Shown: piece after piece, positions 1 to 8,533 of the stretch | How the letters are laid out: the number at the start of each line of letters is the position of its first letter | Numbering within the stretch: position 1 is the stretch's first letter | Assembly: GCA_050952085.1 (NCBI GenBank) | Contig: JBMNKH010000003.1 | Coordinates: 310,001-374,000 of the forward strand | DNA from: DTU015 sp012837895 | GTDB taxonomy: Bacteria; Bacillota; Sulfobacillia; Fermentithermobacillales; Fermentithermobacillaceae | Length of the DNA: 64,000 nt | Direction: 5' to 3' | Notes under the pieces: model-generated | What the model was told of the DNA's origin: nothing | The model's input: only the letters and a program-made list of their open reading frames with translations | The model's database searches: none | Program-made: the position numbers and the translations under genes

Positions 1-1307
1 GCCCGTCAGATAAATCGGCGGGATATAGGTCCATCCTGGTGCCGGGCTACCTGGCTGGCTTAACGGCTATCCTCGGCAAGTACGGAACCCTCGACCTTGA
101 AACTGTCATGGCGCCTAGCATTGAACATGCAGAGAAGGGTTTCGAAGTAACGCCGTTCTTGCATAGGGTGATGGTGGAATACCATGAGAAGCTGCTTGCT
201 GACGAATGGACGAGTAGGTATTTCCTCTCAAACGGAGCGCCCTACCAACCGGGCGAGCGATACAGCAATCCTGACCTGGCAAGAACCCTCCGCATGATCG
301 CACAGCATGGACCTGATGTGTTCTACCAAGGTGAGATCGCCCAGTTAATGGTGGAGATGATGATGGCAAACGGCGGCCTTATTCGCCTGGAGGATATGGC
401 TAAGGTAAGGCCTGCTTTTAGAAAGCCTGTTTCCATCAATTACAGAGGGTTTGAAATCAGATCCTCGGCGCCTACAAGCTCCGGTGGCATCACCTTAGCC
501 ATGATCCTCAACATGTTGGAGGAGTTCGATGTCGCGGCACTGGGGCATAACACCACAGAAGCACTTCATGTTCTTGCGGAGATTGCACGGAGGGCCTTTA
601 CAGACAGGGCTAATTTCCTGGGCGATCCCGATTTCGTGGAAGTGCCTCTAGGAGGACTGACGAGTAAAGCATATGCTCGCAATCGGATAAGCGACTTCGA
701 TCCACTGAGGGCGAGCTCGCCTGAAAAGGGCGATCCGTATGCTTATAATGAATCGCCGAGCACAACGCACCTTTCGGTTATAGACAAACATGGAAACGCG
801 GTTGCCCTTACTCAAACCCTATGCGCCTTTTTTGGCAGTGGCGCAGCAGTACCGGGATATGGATTTGTCCTGAACAACCAGGCCTCTGCATGGAGCGTTG
901 ATCCCGAAAGCAAGAACTGTCCTTCTCCATATAAACGGCCCCTGTCGAGCATGACGCCTACTATCGTGCTCAGAGAAGGCAAGCCGTTCCTTTGTGTTGG
1001 GTCTCCTGGAAGCCAGCGCATTATCACAGCAACGGCTCAGGTCATCAGTAACGTGATCGATCACGGTATGAGCCTCCAGGAAGCCATCGAAGCCCCACGT
1101 GCCCACATAAATGTGGAAGAGTTTGCAGTGGAGAGCCGGATCTGTCCGGATGTGATCAGGGCCCTCCGGGACAGGGGCCACGAAATAGAAGTTAAGGAAG
1201 CCTATGGCTACTATTTCGGAGGCGTAAATGCAGTCATGTACGATGACAGGTCGGGTAAGTTCTACGGAGGTGCTGATCCGCGTAGAGATGGATGTTCGGT
1301 AGGTTGA
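1..1307 (+). CDS. ggt: gamma-glutamyltransferase, 5' end outside window
   Basis: This is an N-terminal nucleophile hydrolase that transfers or hydrolyses gamma-glutamyl groups. The frame is open to the left edge, so the first GTG (base 39) is probably internal and about 100 residues of the usual N-terminus lie outside the window. Visible family landmarks are the PGYLAG segment near the start, the autocleavage site STTHLSVID with the expected nucleophile Thr at bases 762-764, the KRPLSSMTPTIV substrate-loop motif, and a GSPGSQRI segment matching the family's late glycine-rich motif. The rest of the large subunit and all of the small subunit are present. No signal peptide can be judged because the start is missing. 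It fits the peptide- and amino-acid-scavenging theme of the window. A hairpin terminator follows about 50 bp downstream. Confidence 0.9.
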   Translation, partial: PSDKSAGYRSILVPGYLAGLTAILGKYGTLDLETVMAPSIEHAEKGFEVTPFLHRVMVEYHEKLLADEWTSRYFLSNGAPYQPGERYSNPDLARTLRMIAQHGPDVFYQGEIAQLMVEMMMANGGLIRLEDMAKVRPAFRKPVSINYRGFEIRSSAPTSSGGITLAMILNMLEEFDVAALGHNTTEALHVLAEIARRAFTDRANFLGDPDFVEVPLGGLTSKAYARNRISDFDPLRASSPEKGDPYAYNESPSTTHLSVIDKHGNAVALTQTLCAFFGSGAAVPGYGFVLNNQASAWSVDPESKNCPSPYKRPLSSMTPTIVLREGKPFLCVGSPGSQRIITATAQVISNVIDHGMSLQEAIEAPRAHINVEEFAVESRICPDVIRALRDRGHEIEVKEAYGYYFGGVNAVMYDDRSGKFYGGADPRRDGCSVG

Positions 1308-1353
1308 TGTAGGTTCCAGGTGGTTCCGAGGGACATTGCTTAGATGACTGACC

Positions 1354-1386
1354 GCCCGCATTGGCCGCGCAAAGGCTAATGCGGGC
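1354..1386. terminator. bidirectional hairpin terminator
   Basis: Arms 1354-1366 and 1374-1386 are complementary over 13 bp with one G-U pair, around a 7-nt loop, followed by a T-rich stretch. It sits between the convergent ggt gene and the minus-strand protease-like gene, and the stop codon of the latter lies inside the stem. Confidence 0.75.
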
Positions 1387-2346
1387 TTGTTCGTGAGAAC
1401 TCATTCTGCCGGGCATGGAATATCGCTATAGCACGTTCTATCAGTTCTGCATCGATTGGCTTTGCCGCATCGATATACTCTTGCATGAGCGGTAGGCAAT
1501 AACCCGTCAAGGCAGTTAGGTCTGCGTTGTCATCGCATCCTGCGGCGCGCAGCTGTTGGGCTTCAGACGCGAAGTCGCGTATTCTGCCGCCTATCAGCGG
1601 CGCTAGAGCTCCTCCCGGCACCAGGGCTCCCACAATGGCTTCGCGGACCATGATGTGGGCGTTCCAGTACTTCTCTCCTCTGATCTCCTCAAGGCCGTGA
1701 GTCTTGCTGATTCCGTGATATATGTCCATGAACCGCGCCGGTTCCAGCAGGTGAATAGACTCGTGAATCACGACCTCGACTATCGAGTTGATATCTTCTG
1801 TCTCAAGCGCCCCGATGGTGATCCCGCCGGGGCCCTCGTTCGCACTGCCGCTGGTGCTGCCTTTGCCTCGACTGAGAATGAGGATGATTTCCAAGTCGGG
1901 GGGTTTGGCTCCATGCAAGTTCTCGACGACCGCAACCGCCCGTGCCACGTCGTCCGACCGGAGCCTCTCTTGAAGCCGCCTGGCAAGGGAAGCCAGCTTC
2001 TCTTCATCCCGGGCCCATATCTTGGCAAACCTTGGTTCCATTACGCCAAAGATGTGCTTTAGGGTATTTGCATTGTTGCTGCCTATCAGCATCTCGACAT
2101 CTGTCAACGCCTGCTCCTCAGAAGAAGTTGCTGCGACGGGCTTTCCCAGCATTTTTCGCCATAACCGTACTGCCTCACAATCCCGGCGAAGGCGTCCAAA
2201 GCCTGAGATTCTTCTTGAGTTAGCGGGCCTGTCTCTTGGATCCACGCCTCGTTGCAGTGGGGCAGACACGAGAAATGCCAATTGGACATATTGTTGATGA
2301 AGAAGAACTTGCACACGTGTCTTCTATATGTGACGGAAAAGCTCAT
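1376..2346 (-). pseudogene. HExxH zinc-protease-like protein, frameshifted
   Basis: Two overlapping minus-strand frames together make one plausible protein. The first starts at ATG 2346, behind the SD AAAGGAG, and reads MSFSVTYRRHVCKFFF through a Gln/Glu-rich helix. The second carries the rest to the stop at 1376. The switch must lie near base 2160. The second part contains VIHESIHLLEP, a clear HExxH zinc-binding motif, followed by helical sequence with conserved-looking Glu residues. I do not recognise the family. The motif supports a metallopeptidase-like fold, but substrate and location are unknown, and no signal peptide is visible. The break could be a genuine mutation or a sequencing indel. 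Confidence 0.55.
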
Positions 2347-2448
2347 CGTGTCAATATCTCCTTTCCCGAGAGGCATGCTCTAGCCATGTGGAGTGCGTTG
2401 TCTTGATGACAAATGTAAAAACCAAGTGAGCGCCTGAAAAACGGCTTG

Positions 2449-2526
2449 AATACAGGGGTTTCCGGTGATTTTCCGCCCGCCGAAAATGTGTTTTTTGGCG
2501 GCGGTGGCACAGGGAAGCCCTGTATT
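2449..2526. repeat. 78-bp palindromic MITE-like element
   Basis: The ends 2449-2467 and 2508-2526 are inverted repeats matching at 16 of 19 positions, each starting AATACAGGG. The interior can also fold, with CCGCC-type and GGCGG arms around a short T-rich loop, so the whole element forms a long hairpin. It lies in the gap between the protease-like pseudogene and the broken terminase. No coding capacity is credible. A structured transcript or terminator is an alternative reading. Confidence 0.5.
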
Positions 2527-2531
2527 TTTAT

Positions 2532-2837
2532 GTGCGTGATTGTTCGCGGAAACACATCCACAGCCTTTGCGAGGCTTTGCGACGGTCGGGGTTGCCCGCG
2601 ATAGAGCTTAAGGCTGAAAACGACAAGGTCATCCGGGCACTGCCTGTCATGGCCAGGATGGAATCTGGCACGGTGTACTTCCTGCGCAACGCGCCGTGGC
2701 TAGGCGAGTATGAGACTGAGCTTCTTTACTTCCCCAACGGTCAACACGACGACCAGGTCGACATGACAAGTTGCGCTGGCATCGTAATAGCCGGTAGGAG
2801 GTATCGAGGCGTTGTAGACAAACCGAAAGGCTGGTAA
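2532..2837 (+). pseudogene. phage terminase large subunit, C-terminal fragment
   Basis: Only the last ~80 residues resemble a protein family: the end of the nuclease domain of the large terminase, the motor that packages phage DNA. The segment running from LKAENDKVIRALPVMARMESG through LLYFPNGQHDDQVDM is typical, including the HDDQVD motif that carries a metal-binding Asp. The ATPase half and most of the nuclease half are missing. The first ~20 codons (before about base 2590) do not look phage-like and may be junction sequence. The portal fragment follows after 7 bp, the usual order of phage packaging genes. Confidence 0.75.
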
Positions 2838-2844
2838 CCAGGTC

Positions 2845-3171
2845 ATGCTTACATCGCTTGATTTTCTCAATATAGGCCAACCCTGGCCGCCACCTTCAGA
2901 GGTAGAGCGGCTGACATTGTATAAGCAAAATCGCGACCTGTTTGAAGGTCGCCATGATAAGGTGTTCAAGGACTGGGTCAGGCTACTCAGGGATGATATG
3001 CAAGCATCCCTCGAGATCATCCTCAACTGGCCGAAACGCTTGTCTACGCTCTTTGCAGATCTGCTTTTGGGTGAGCCGCCTCAGGTCAAAGCCGGCGTCA
3101 GGACAACGTGGAGATTCAACCTTGATGCCCGAGGTTACCAGGCCCATGGTGACCTTACCGGCAGAAGGTGA
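2845..3171 (+). pseudogene. phage portal protein (SPP1 Gp6-like), N-terminal fragment
   Basis: The 108-residue frame looks like the N-terminus of an SPP1-type portal protein: a short leader, then ERLTLYKQNRDLFEG and a helix ending in KRLSTLFADLLLGEPP, where portal proteins enter the wing domain. A complete portal is normally above 400 residues, so three quarters are missing. The frame runs into the stop just before the minor capsid gene, which indicates a deletion that removed the portal's stem and crown. It is non-functional as a portal. Confidence 0.65.
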
Positions 3172-3177
3172 ACAACC

Positions 3178-4449
3178 ATGAGTCGAAAGCCAAGCGACTT
3201 GATTCGCCTGAGCGAATCTGAGGCTAACAGGCTTGCCCGGCTTTATATGGCGGCCGAACGTGAGATTCTTATTCTGCTGGATCGGGCCATGAGTCGGGGA
3301 AACGACCTCCGTTATCTGCGGTCGCTGCTCGATAATATCCAGGCAATATTAGAAGACCTGCTGGAGGGCAACCGTCAGTGGTGCGAGCAGGCCATTCCTC
3401 GGGTGTATGTTGAGAGCGCTAAGTATGCCGATGAAATGGTCGGGAAGACAATAGCTGGTTTCGGTGGGATCCATCAACAGGCGGTCAAGATTCTTACTGA
3501 CAATACGTTCGAGAGGCTAGAGTCAGTCAGGCAGGTTATAGGCCGTCGTAGCGAGGACCTTTATCGGCAGTATGCCCTGGAGGCTACCAGACAGAGCATC
3601 ATCGGATACAAGTCTTGGCAGCAGGTTGCCCGGGACTTCAGAGACCGCCTCAGAGTTGACGGTATCACTGGGTTCCGTGACAAGGTTGGTCGCGAATGGA
3701 ATATGAAGACCTACGCTGAAATGGTGGCCAGGACGACAACCATGGAAGCGCACCTAACTGGTACTGCGAACCGTCTCTTGGAACACGGTTACGATCTGGT
3801 TCGAGTGAGCAGTCACCCAGGAAGCTGTGAGAAGTGTGCACCGTGGCAGGGAAGAATACTGAGCCTTACAGGGAAGACTCCTGGGTATCCGACTCTTGAG
3901 GAAGCGAAGGCTGATGGGTTATTTCACCCAAACTGCCGCCATGCCTACAGGCTCTACATAGACCTGGATGCGGAGATAGAGGCTGCAGAAGGCAGAGCTA
4001 ACGAAAGACTGTGGTTTCCTGGAGGTCCCGGTGCACGTGTGCACCCCGATGTGATAAAGAACAAGTATCCAATTGAGCAGATTATTGAAGTCGTCTTGAA
4101 CTCTGATTGGGCGAATGAGAAAGCTCTTAAGCAAGAGTATCAAAAGCATCACAGAGACTGGGCGCGCGACACCGGCATTGAGCTAACAATGTCACAGTTT
4201 AATGAATTGCAGGAGATGGTAATCCAAGATCCTAGATCAGGCGTGTTCTACTATGTGCACAGGACGGCAGGTCCGCAGCTGGCATTCTATGCAGAACGAA
4301 TTCAATATCTTGGTAAGCTTTTCAAAAAGGTGGGTCTTGTGTACAGTATAGACAAGGATCAGCGTGTTGGCTTTTGGCATATAAAGACCGGTAGAAGATA
4401 TTTTGCGTCTCAGAACGATTTCGTTGAGATTCGACCATCGAAGAGGTGA
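3178..4449 (+). CDS. phage minor capsid protein (SPP1 gp7 / MuF-type) with extra C-terminal domain
   Basis: A 423-residue minor head protein that would be packaged near the portal. The N-terminal ~200 residues are long helices. Then comes the family core: TYAEMVARTTTMEAHLTGT, the Cys pair CEKCAPWQG (a probable zinc knuckle with a later NCRHAYR), and a short Pro/Gly-rich loop. After about residue 290 the protein does not end as a simple head protein would. It continues ~130 residues with a compact alpha/beta region (FYYVHRTAGPQLAFYAERIQYL, then VGFWHIKTGRRYF). Such tails are known in MuF polymorphic toxins of temperate phages, where nuclease domains of the barnase/EndoU/ColicinE5/RelE group are common. 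The assignment of this tail as a toxin is inference. It overlaps or abuts a small downstream gene, as toxin-immunity pairs do. Confidence 0.75.
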   Translation: MSRKPSDLIRLSESEANRLARLYMAAEREILILLDRAMSRGNDLRYLRSLLDNIQAILEDLLEGNRQWCEQAIPRVYVESAKYADEMVGKTIAGFGGIHQQAVKILTDNTFERLESVRQVIGRRSEDLYRQYALEATRQSIIGYKSWQQVARDFRDRLRVDGITGFRDKVGREWNMKTYAEMVARTTTMEAHLTGTANRLLEHGYDLVRVSSHPGSCEKCAPWQGRILSLTGKTPGYPTLEEAKADGLFHPNCRHAYRLYIDLDAEIEAAEGRANERLWFPGGPGARVHPDVIKNKYPIEQIIEVVLNSDWANEKALKQEYQKHHRDWARDTGIELTMSQFNELQEMVIQDPRSGVFYYVHRTAGPQLAFYAERIQYLGKLFKKVGLVYSIDKDQRVGFWHIKTGRRYFASQNDFVEIRPSKR

Positions 4450-4454
4450 GGGCA

Positions 4455-4760
4455 GTGAAACGAGATGAGGTGCTATGGATGCTTGAGTCTTACGAGCGAG
4501 AAGTCTCGTGGCTGCCCGATAATGTGAACCCTCACGGCGAGATGGACAACATCCTCGATGGTCGAGATGTTATCGAGGATCACAAGGCACTGTTGTCAGA
4601 AACCGAACTGGCTCGTTTGCAGCGTGCCGATGAGCGTCTTAGGAAGTATGCCAAGGAGGTATACAGCTATCTAAGTCGGGACCCCAAGAAGTATCGTGAG
4701 AAGTACAACGTGCCGCGTTCTCGATGGTGGTGGTATGTTGACGAACTAACGGAGACGTGA
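4455..4760 (+). CDS. small acidic protein, possible immunity partner of the capsid-toxin
   Basis: A 101-residue protein starting at GTG 4455, behind an AGGTGAGG site. An alternative GTG at 4446 would overlap the previous stop by four bases. It is helical and charged, rich in Glu, Asp and Arg, with a Trp-rich end (SRWWWYVDELTET). No recognised family. The tight coupling to a minor capsid gene with an extra C-terminal domain suggests it may neutralise that domain. The alternative is an ordinary phage head-completion gene, though nothing in the sequence resembles those families. Confidence 0.5.
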   Translation: MKRDEVLWMLESYEREVSWLPDNVNPHGEMDNILDGRDVIEDHKALLSETELARLQRADERLRKYAKEVYSYLSRDPKKYREKYNVPRSRWWWYVDELTET

Positions 4761-5160
4761 CGGTTTCTTGGGCAGCGGTTCCGCCTCCACAGCGATCCCG
4801 ATAGTTTTCGGATCATTGAACCGTATCGGAATCCGAACATAACTCAAGTAGACGAGGCAACGACGCTCTTCATCCCAGTCAAGATGCCCCGAGATGAGTC
4901 TTCGGGGTTTTTTGTTTGGGATGACCTCCAGAGAGTGTTCGCGGAGGAATAGGCGGGTATGCTCGCTCTTGGTCATTCACAAGATGTGATTGTCGCCCAT
5001 CCACACGCACATCGATACCTCTTAAGGAGACTGGAAACGGAAAGCTAATTGTCAGATAGCAAGTCAGTGACGTTGCGGTAACTTCTGCCGTTGCGTAGGT
5101 GTTAGGGTCGCCGCTCATGTAGGCGTTGCCAACGTCTTCGGCGGTGAGACCCGGCGCCAA
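4746..5160 (-). pseudogene. decayed minus-strand reading frame, function unknown
   Basis: Two overlapping minus frames look like one broken gene. The upstream part (from 5160) is a Thr/Val-rich beta-type sequence ending near GIDVRVDGRQSHL. A +1 shift near 4975 leads into HTRLFLREHSLEVIPNKKPRR and EERRCLVYLSYVRIPIRF. It overlaps the 3' end of the plus-strand gene before it. The beta-rich composition would suit a phage tail or baseplate protein, but no motif proves it. Confidence 0.25.
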
Positions 5161-5202
5161 CTCAGGCAGCTCCCGGCGATCCCTGCTGGCCGGTGAGAAC
5201 TA

Positions 5203-5545
5203 TTGTATGGAAGCGTCTTTAATGGAATTCCAGAAGAACTTATTACTCCTGATACTCGGATAACATGGGCCATTATTGCACAGGTCTTAGCAAATAGGAC
5301 AGTGAATTATCGGGAGGAATACTACCAAAACCAGATAAGCACTGAGGATGGACAAAATAATTGTTGGTATGCTCCTGCGTTAAAGTGGATGAATGAAATG
5401 GGTATGTCTGACGTTAATGAATCTCCAGAATCACAAATATCACGCGAATCTGCAGTACGCCTGCTTTTTGAATACGCCTATAAAACTGAAAATGAAACAG
5501 ATTATAGCATAACAGATAGTAGCAGTCATCTTAAAGATAAAGCGA
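5203..5545 (+). pseudogene. S-layer homology (SLH) domain fragment
   Basis: About 115 residues that match SLH modules, which anchor proteins to the cell-wall polysaccharide: RITWAIIAQVLANR at the end of one module, then WYAPALKWMNEMGM, and SQISRESAVRLLFEYAYKT as the start of a further helix. The 5' side is lost, and the 3' side is interrupted exactly where the left end of the ISNCY-like element begins. It is a remnant of a larger surface protein gene split or truncated by insertion. Confidence 0.65.
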
Positions 5546-6733
5546 TGCTACCGGCCAGTGATATTGTCACCCTGTAAGCGGACAGAGAAAATGTCACCAT
5601 GAGAGGAGAACACTTTTCCTTGAGCGCAAAGGAAGCACGAAGAGTTTACGTCATGGAACAAGTACTGGACGGGAAACTGACAATCAAACTGGCAGCTGAG
5701 TTTTTGGGCCTTAGCGAGCGACAGGTGAAACGGTTGAAGAAAGGGATGATAGAAAAAGGTGTTGCGGCCCTCATGCATGGCAACAGAGGCCGCACACCCA
5801 AACACACCATATCTGAGGATATCAGAGATATGGTCGCTACGCTAGCTCAAGATTTGTACAAGGATGCAAGTGCCCAGCACATCTCAGAGCTTTTGGCCGA
5901 ATATCAAGACGTACATATCTCCGCCAGGTCGGTAAGGAGGATACTGAAAGAGAGAGGGATCCCCAATCCTCATTCCCGCAAACAGTCGAGGCGCCGCCGG
6001 AAAAGCCGGGACAGGGCACCGAAGCCGGGCATGCTGGTGCAAATGGATGCCAGCCCCTTTGAATGGATTGAAGACAGGGGACCTAAGTGTGACCTTCATG
6101 GCGCAATCGATGATGCAACCGGTAAGATACTTGGGCTTCATTTCAGGCCTCAGGAAGACTTAAGAGGATATCTTGAACTCCTCAAGTACATGATTACCCA
6201 TTACGGCATCCCCAGAGCCCTTTACACTGACGGGCACACCATCTTCTTCTCACCCAAGAAAGACAAACTCACCATTGAAGAGGAACTGGAAGGCAAACAA
6301 GTAGCCCTTACTCAATTCGGCAGGGTGATCGACGAGTTAGGAATCCTTGCATCTTTGCCGCCCAGGGCCAAGGTTCATGTACTTATCCACTTGGATGACT
6401 CCATAGAAGCCATGTACCAGGAAAAACTGTATTCCCTTTGCGAATTCGAACCCGTACCGGCACCCAAGCCTGTACCTGCCCCTGCTGGGAAAAAACCCAC
6501 GGGCCACAAACCTAATCCCAACAACCCGTGGCTGAAGTTCAAGATTCCACCGAAACACGATGACCCGGTAGAACAGTACTTCCAGAAGAGAAACAAAAGA
6601 CTTAGCTTGATTCTTCAGCAATACCAAAACTGAGAAGTGGCGGAGGACGCCGCCACATCTTAAACAAAGAGGGTGACATTTTCGCTGTCCAAATTAGTAT
6701 GCTTGGGGGTGACAAAATCACTGTCCGTTGACA
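5546..6733 (+). mobile_element. ISNCY-like insertion sequence, internally deleted (copy 1)
   Basis: The ends are 27-bp inverted repeats starting TG: 5546-5572 on the left and 6707-6733 on the right, agreeing at 22 of 27 positions and containing the shared core CAGTGATATTGTCACCC or its variant. A second inner repeat of the type GGACAGAGAAAATGTCACC occurs at both ends. The single gene inside lost its central part, so this is a deletion derivative that could move only if an intact transposase exists elsewhere. No clear target duplication is visible in the flanks. Confidence 0.8.
5599..6633 (+). CDS. ISNCY-family transposase, in-frame internal deletion
   Basis: The N-terminus is a helix-turn-helix pair (AAEFLGLSERQVKRLKKG) with the NRGR element. 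The catalytic core shows the first two acidic residues of the DDE triad: VQMDASPFEW and AIDDATGKI. The protein then runs to RVIDELGI, where copy 2 continues SHVHARSPQ towards the expected catalytic Glu. Here it jumps directly to a C-terminal section with a Pro/Ala linker (PVPAPKPVPAPAG). The third catalytic residue is therefore missing although the frame stays open for 344 codons. It is expected to be inactive. Confidence 0.85.
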   Translation: MRGEHFSLSAKEARRVYVMEQVLDGKLTIKLAAEFLGLSERQVKRLKKGMIEKGVAALMHGNRGRTPKHTISEDIRDMVATLAQDLYKDASAQHISELLAEYQDVHISARSVRRILKERGIPNPHSRKQSRRRRKSRDRAPKPGMLVQMDASPFEWIEDRGPKCDLHGAIDDATGKILGLHFRPQEDLRGYLELLKYMITHYGIPRALYTDGHTIFFSPKKDKLTIEEELEGKQVALTQFGRVIDELGILASLPPRAKVHVLIHLDDSIEAMYQEKLYSLCEFEPVPAPKPVPAPAGKKPTGHKPNPNNPWLKFKIPPKHDDPVEQYFQKRNKRLSLILQQYQN

Positions 6734-6843
6734 CCTGACCACACAACCTCAAAAACTTCCGAAAAGACATCTAACTTGACCACTCGCAGACGCTGGCATC
6801 TAGCCCGACCACTCGCGGGGCTATGACATCTAACCTGACCACT
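6730..6843. repeat. four short direct repeats, IS21-end-like
   Basis: Four imperfect copies of a motif like GACATCTAACCTGACCACT occur at about 6730, 6766, 6795 and 6825, spaced roughly 30 bp. Multiple short terminal repeats of this kind are typical of IS21-type element ends, where the transposase binds. An IstA-like relic exists far away at 52.8-53.0 kb. No IS21 gene lies next to these repeats, so this would be an orphan end. Confidence 0.45.
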
Positions 6844-6927
6844 TAACTATCAAAAAGTGCTATGGACTTGTTTCCGCGAAGTGATATTTTCATGTTTTTC
6901 GCTCAATGGGTTTTGTGCCCATGTGTG

Positions 6928-7085
6928 CTAAAACCCTTGATATATAAGGGTTTTCAGCACTCTCATCCTTTTGCCCTTGACATCAATAATGCGTGATGGT
7001 TTTACTGCAATTTGCTGGATGGGCATGAACCTTAGATTGCCCTCCGCAATCTTCCTACAGTATCCGCTATAAGACAGAGTGTTAT
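6928..7085 (-). pseudogene. unidentified C-terminal protein fragment
   Basis: The minus frame reads YCRKIAEGNLRFMPIQQIAV, then basic sequence RIIDVKGKRMRVLKTLIYQGF and a stop. It looks like a natural basic C-terminus, perhaps from a transposase, but no catalytic motif remains. Its upstream side merges into the 3' side of the beta-lactamase relic. Weak support. Confidence 0.25.
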
Positions 7086-7141
7086 TGAGATGGTTAGGCC
7101 AACCAATCCCCACAAAAAACATTCCCCCAAAAGGATGAGCG

Positions 7142-7987
7142 TCATGCCGGGCGGAGAAAATCCACGCCACCGCGCCCGATGTCCTCCGCTGAAGCGATTA
7201 ATCCTCCTGAAGCCCTTTCGGGGTATCGGTAGGGGGAAATCGGCTTACCCTCCAGTGTATATCCAAGGGGCGCAGAAGCCAGAGCTTCTTCACTCCATTC
7301 GAAATCCGAATGATACATGCCAAGTGGATAGAGGATCTCGTTTTTCATGTTCCGCAAAGTCCCTTTCCGTAACCTCCTCAATAATAAGCTCCAGCAAGTT
7401 ATACCCGACATTGGAATAAGAAAAGCCTTTTCCTGGCATTTGAAAAAGGATTGCCGGATGGGTCAGGCTTTCCTTGAGAGAAGGCATAGCCTCATCCGGT
7501 GAGTAGAGTGCAAAAACATCTCCAAGCGGCAATCCGGCAGTATGACTGAGGAGTTGCTTAACCGTCATACCATCCGGCGGGTAGTCTGAAGCAGGCAGCT
7601 TCCAGCCCTTGAGGTATCTTTCGGCAGGATCGTCCAGACTCAGCTTTCCTTCTTCTGCCAGCTTCAGCACAGCCCACGCTGTTACCGATTTGGATATGGA
7701 TTGAACGCGCATGGGCATGTCTGCCGTCATTTTCTGTCCGGACTCTTGGTTGGCTTCGCCGTGGGCCGCCGTATATACAATCTGCCCGTCTCTAACAAGG
7801 GCAATACTTGCTCCCGGTATTCCGTATAGCCCCATCAGCTTCGGAACTCTATAATCCAAGCTGTGAATTCTTCCGTCGGAGAATGAGCCCTTATTTTTCT
7901 TTCCGGCAAATATAAGGTGAGGGCAGCCGCGCCAAAGAAGCCGATGGCGAAGGCTGCGATTACCAGGATACTCGTGGTGCGCTTCAT
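7142..7987 (-). pseudogene. class C beta-lactamase-family serine hydrolase, multiply broken
   Basis: The minus strand starts at ATG 7987 with a good signal peptide (MKRTTSILVIAAFAIGFFGAAAL). The ATG overlaps the stop of the small membrane gene upstream (ATGA). A frameshift in the A-rich run near 7895 is needed to reach DYRVPKLMGLYGIPGASIAL. That part carries the active-site motif SISK and the YSN motif (YSNVGYN) of the penicillin-binding/class C fold. A second frameshift near 7350 leads to MKNEILYPLGMYHSDF and SGGLIASAEDIG, after which the gene is cut near 7145, losing the C-terminal third. Clearly dead. Confidence 0.75.
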
Positions 7988-8163
7988 GACTTTTTATTTT
8001 TATACAGCATCAATACGGCTCCCAAAACCACGCCCACACCGGCACCAACGCAAAGCCATAAAATCAGATTTTGAAGCAGCGCGCCCAGCACAATACCAAC
8101 TGCTGCGCATAGACCGATAGATGTGCCCATACTCCAGTAATTCGAACCCTTATACTTTTTCAA
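7984..8163 (-). CDS. small two-helix membrane protein
   Basis: A 59-residue protein from TTG 8163, preceded by an excellent GGAGGGA site five bases upstream. Two hydrophobic helices (SIGLCAAVGIVLGALLQ and LWLCVGAGVGVVLGAVL) are followed by a basic tail (YKNKKS), giving both ends in the cytoplasm. Its stop overlaps the ATG of the serine hydrolase pseudogene, so the two formed an operon. Function unknown. It may still be expressed though its partner is dead. Confidence 0.55.
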   Translation of the reverse strand: MKKYKGSNYWSMGTSIGLCAAVGIVLGALLQNLILWLCVGAGVGVVLGAVLMLYKNKKS

Positions 8164-8371
8164 TGTTATCCCTCCAATTCGCCTTAAAGCGTCTATTAAA
8201 GACTGCCTATATGCTTGATTTTGGCACTGCATTGTGGGGCTGTGCATAGGTCAACGGCAGTACCCACGCCCTTATTCCGCTATATATTATGTTTACTGTG
8301 GTATCCCATCATTTATTAATATCATCTATGCTTTCTACGTTAATCCAGTCATCCATATTCTTTTCCCGCAC

Positions 8372-8533
8372 ATAGCTGATCATGTGTTTTCAGGTGATGT
8401 ATATGTGCTGACCGGCGCGGACAGCTTTAGTGCAGCTATGGGCTTTGCGACGCTGCTTTCGGATAACGGGCTAGGTATGGCGGTTGGAGAGATTCCTGTT
8501 GGCGCGCATAATCCCGCTGCTATCGTTTTCTAA
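8372..8533 (+). pseudogene. S41 (C-terminal processing) peptidase fragment
   Basis: A short stretch reads GDVYVLTGADSFSAAMGFAT, then LLSDNGLGMAVGEIPVG. This matches the catalytic-serine region of S41 peptidases (SFSAA contains the nucleophile) and the following strand. Nothing before or after belongs to the family. It overlaps the 3' end of the minus-strand M56-like fragment, consistent with sequence scrap rather than a working gene. Confidence 0.5.

Noticed and set aside
819..1361. 180-codon minus-strand frame inside ggt
   Set aside because: It lies opposite a well-supported gamma-glutamyltransferase gene and resembles no family.
2343..2561. 72-codon minus frame over the MITE-like palindrome
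   Set aside because: Its Pro/Gly-rich protein is just the palindrome translated; no ribosome site.
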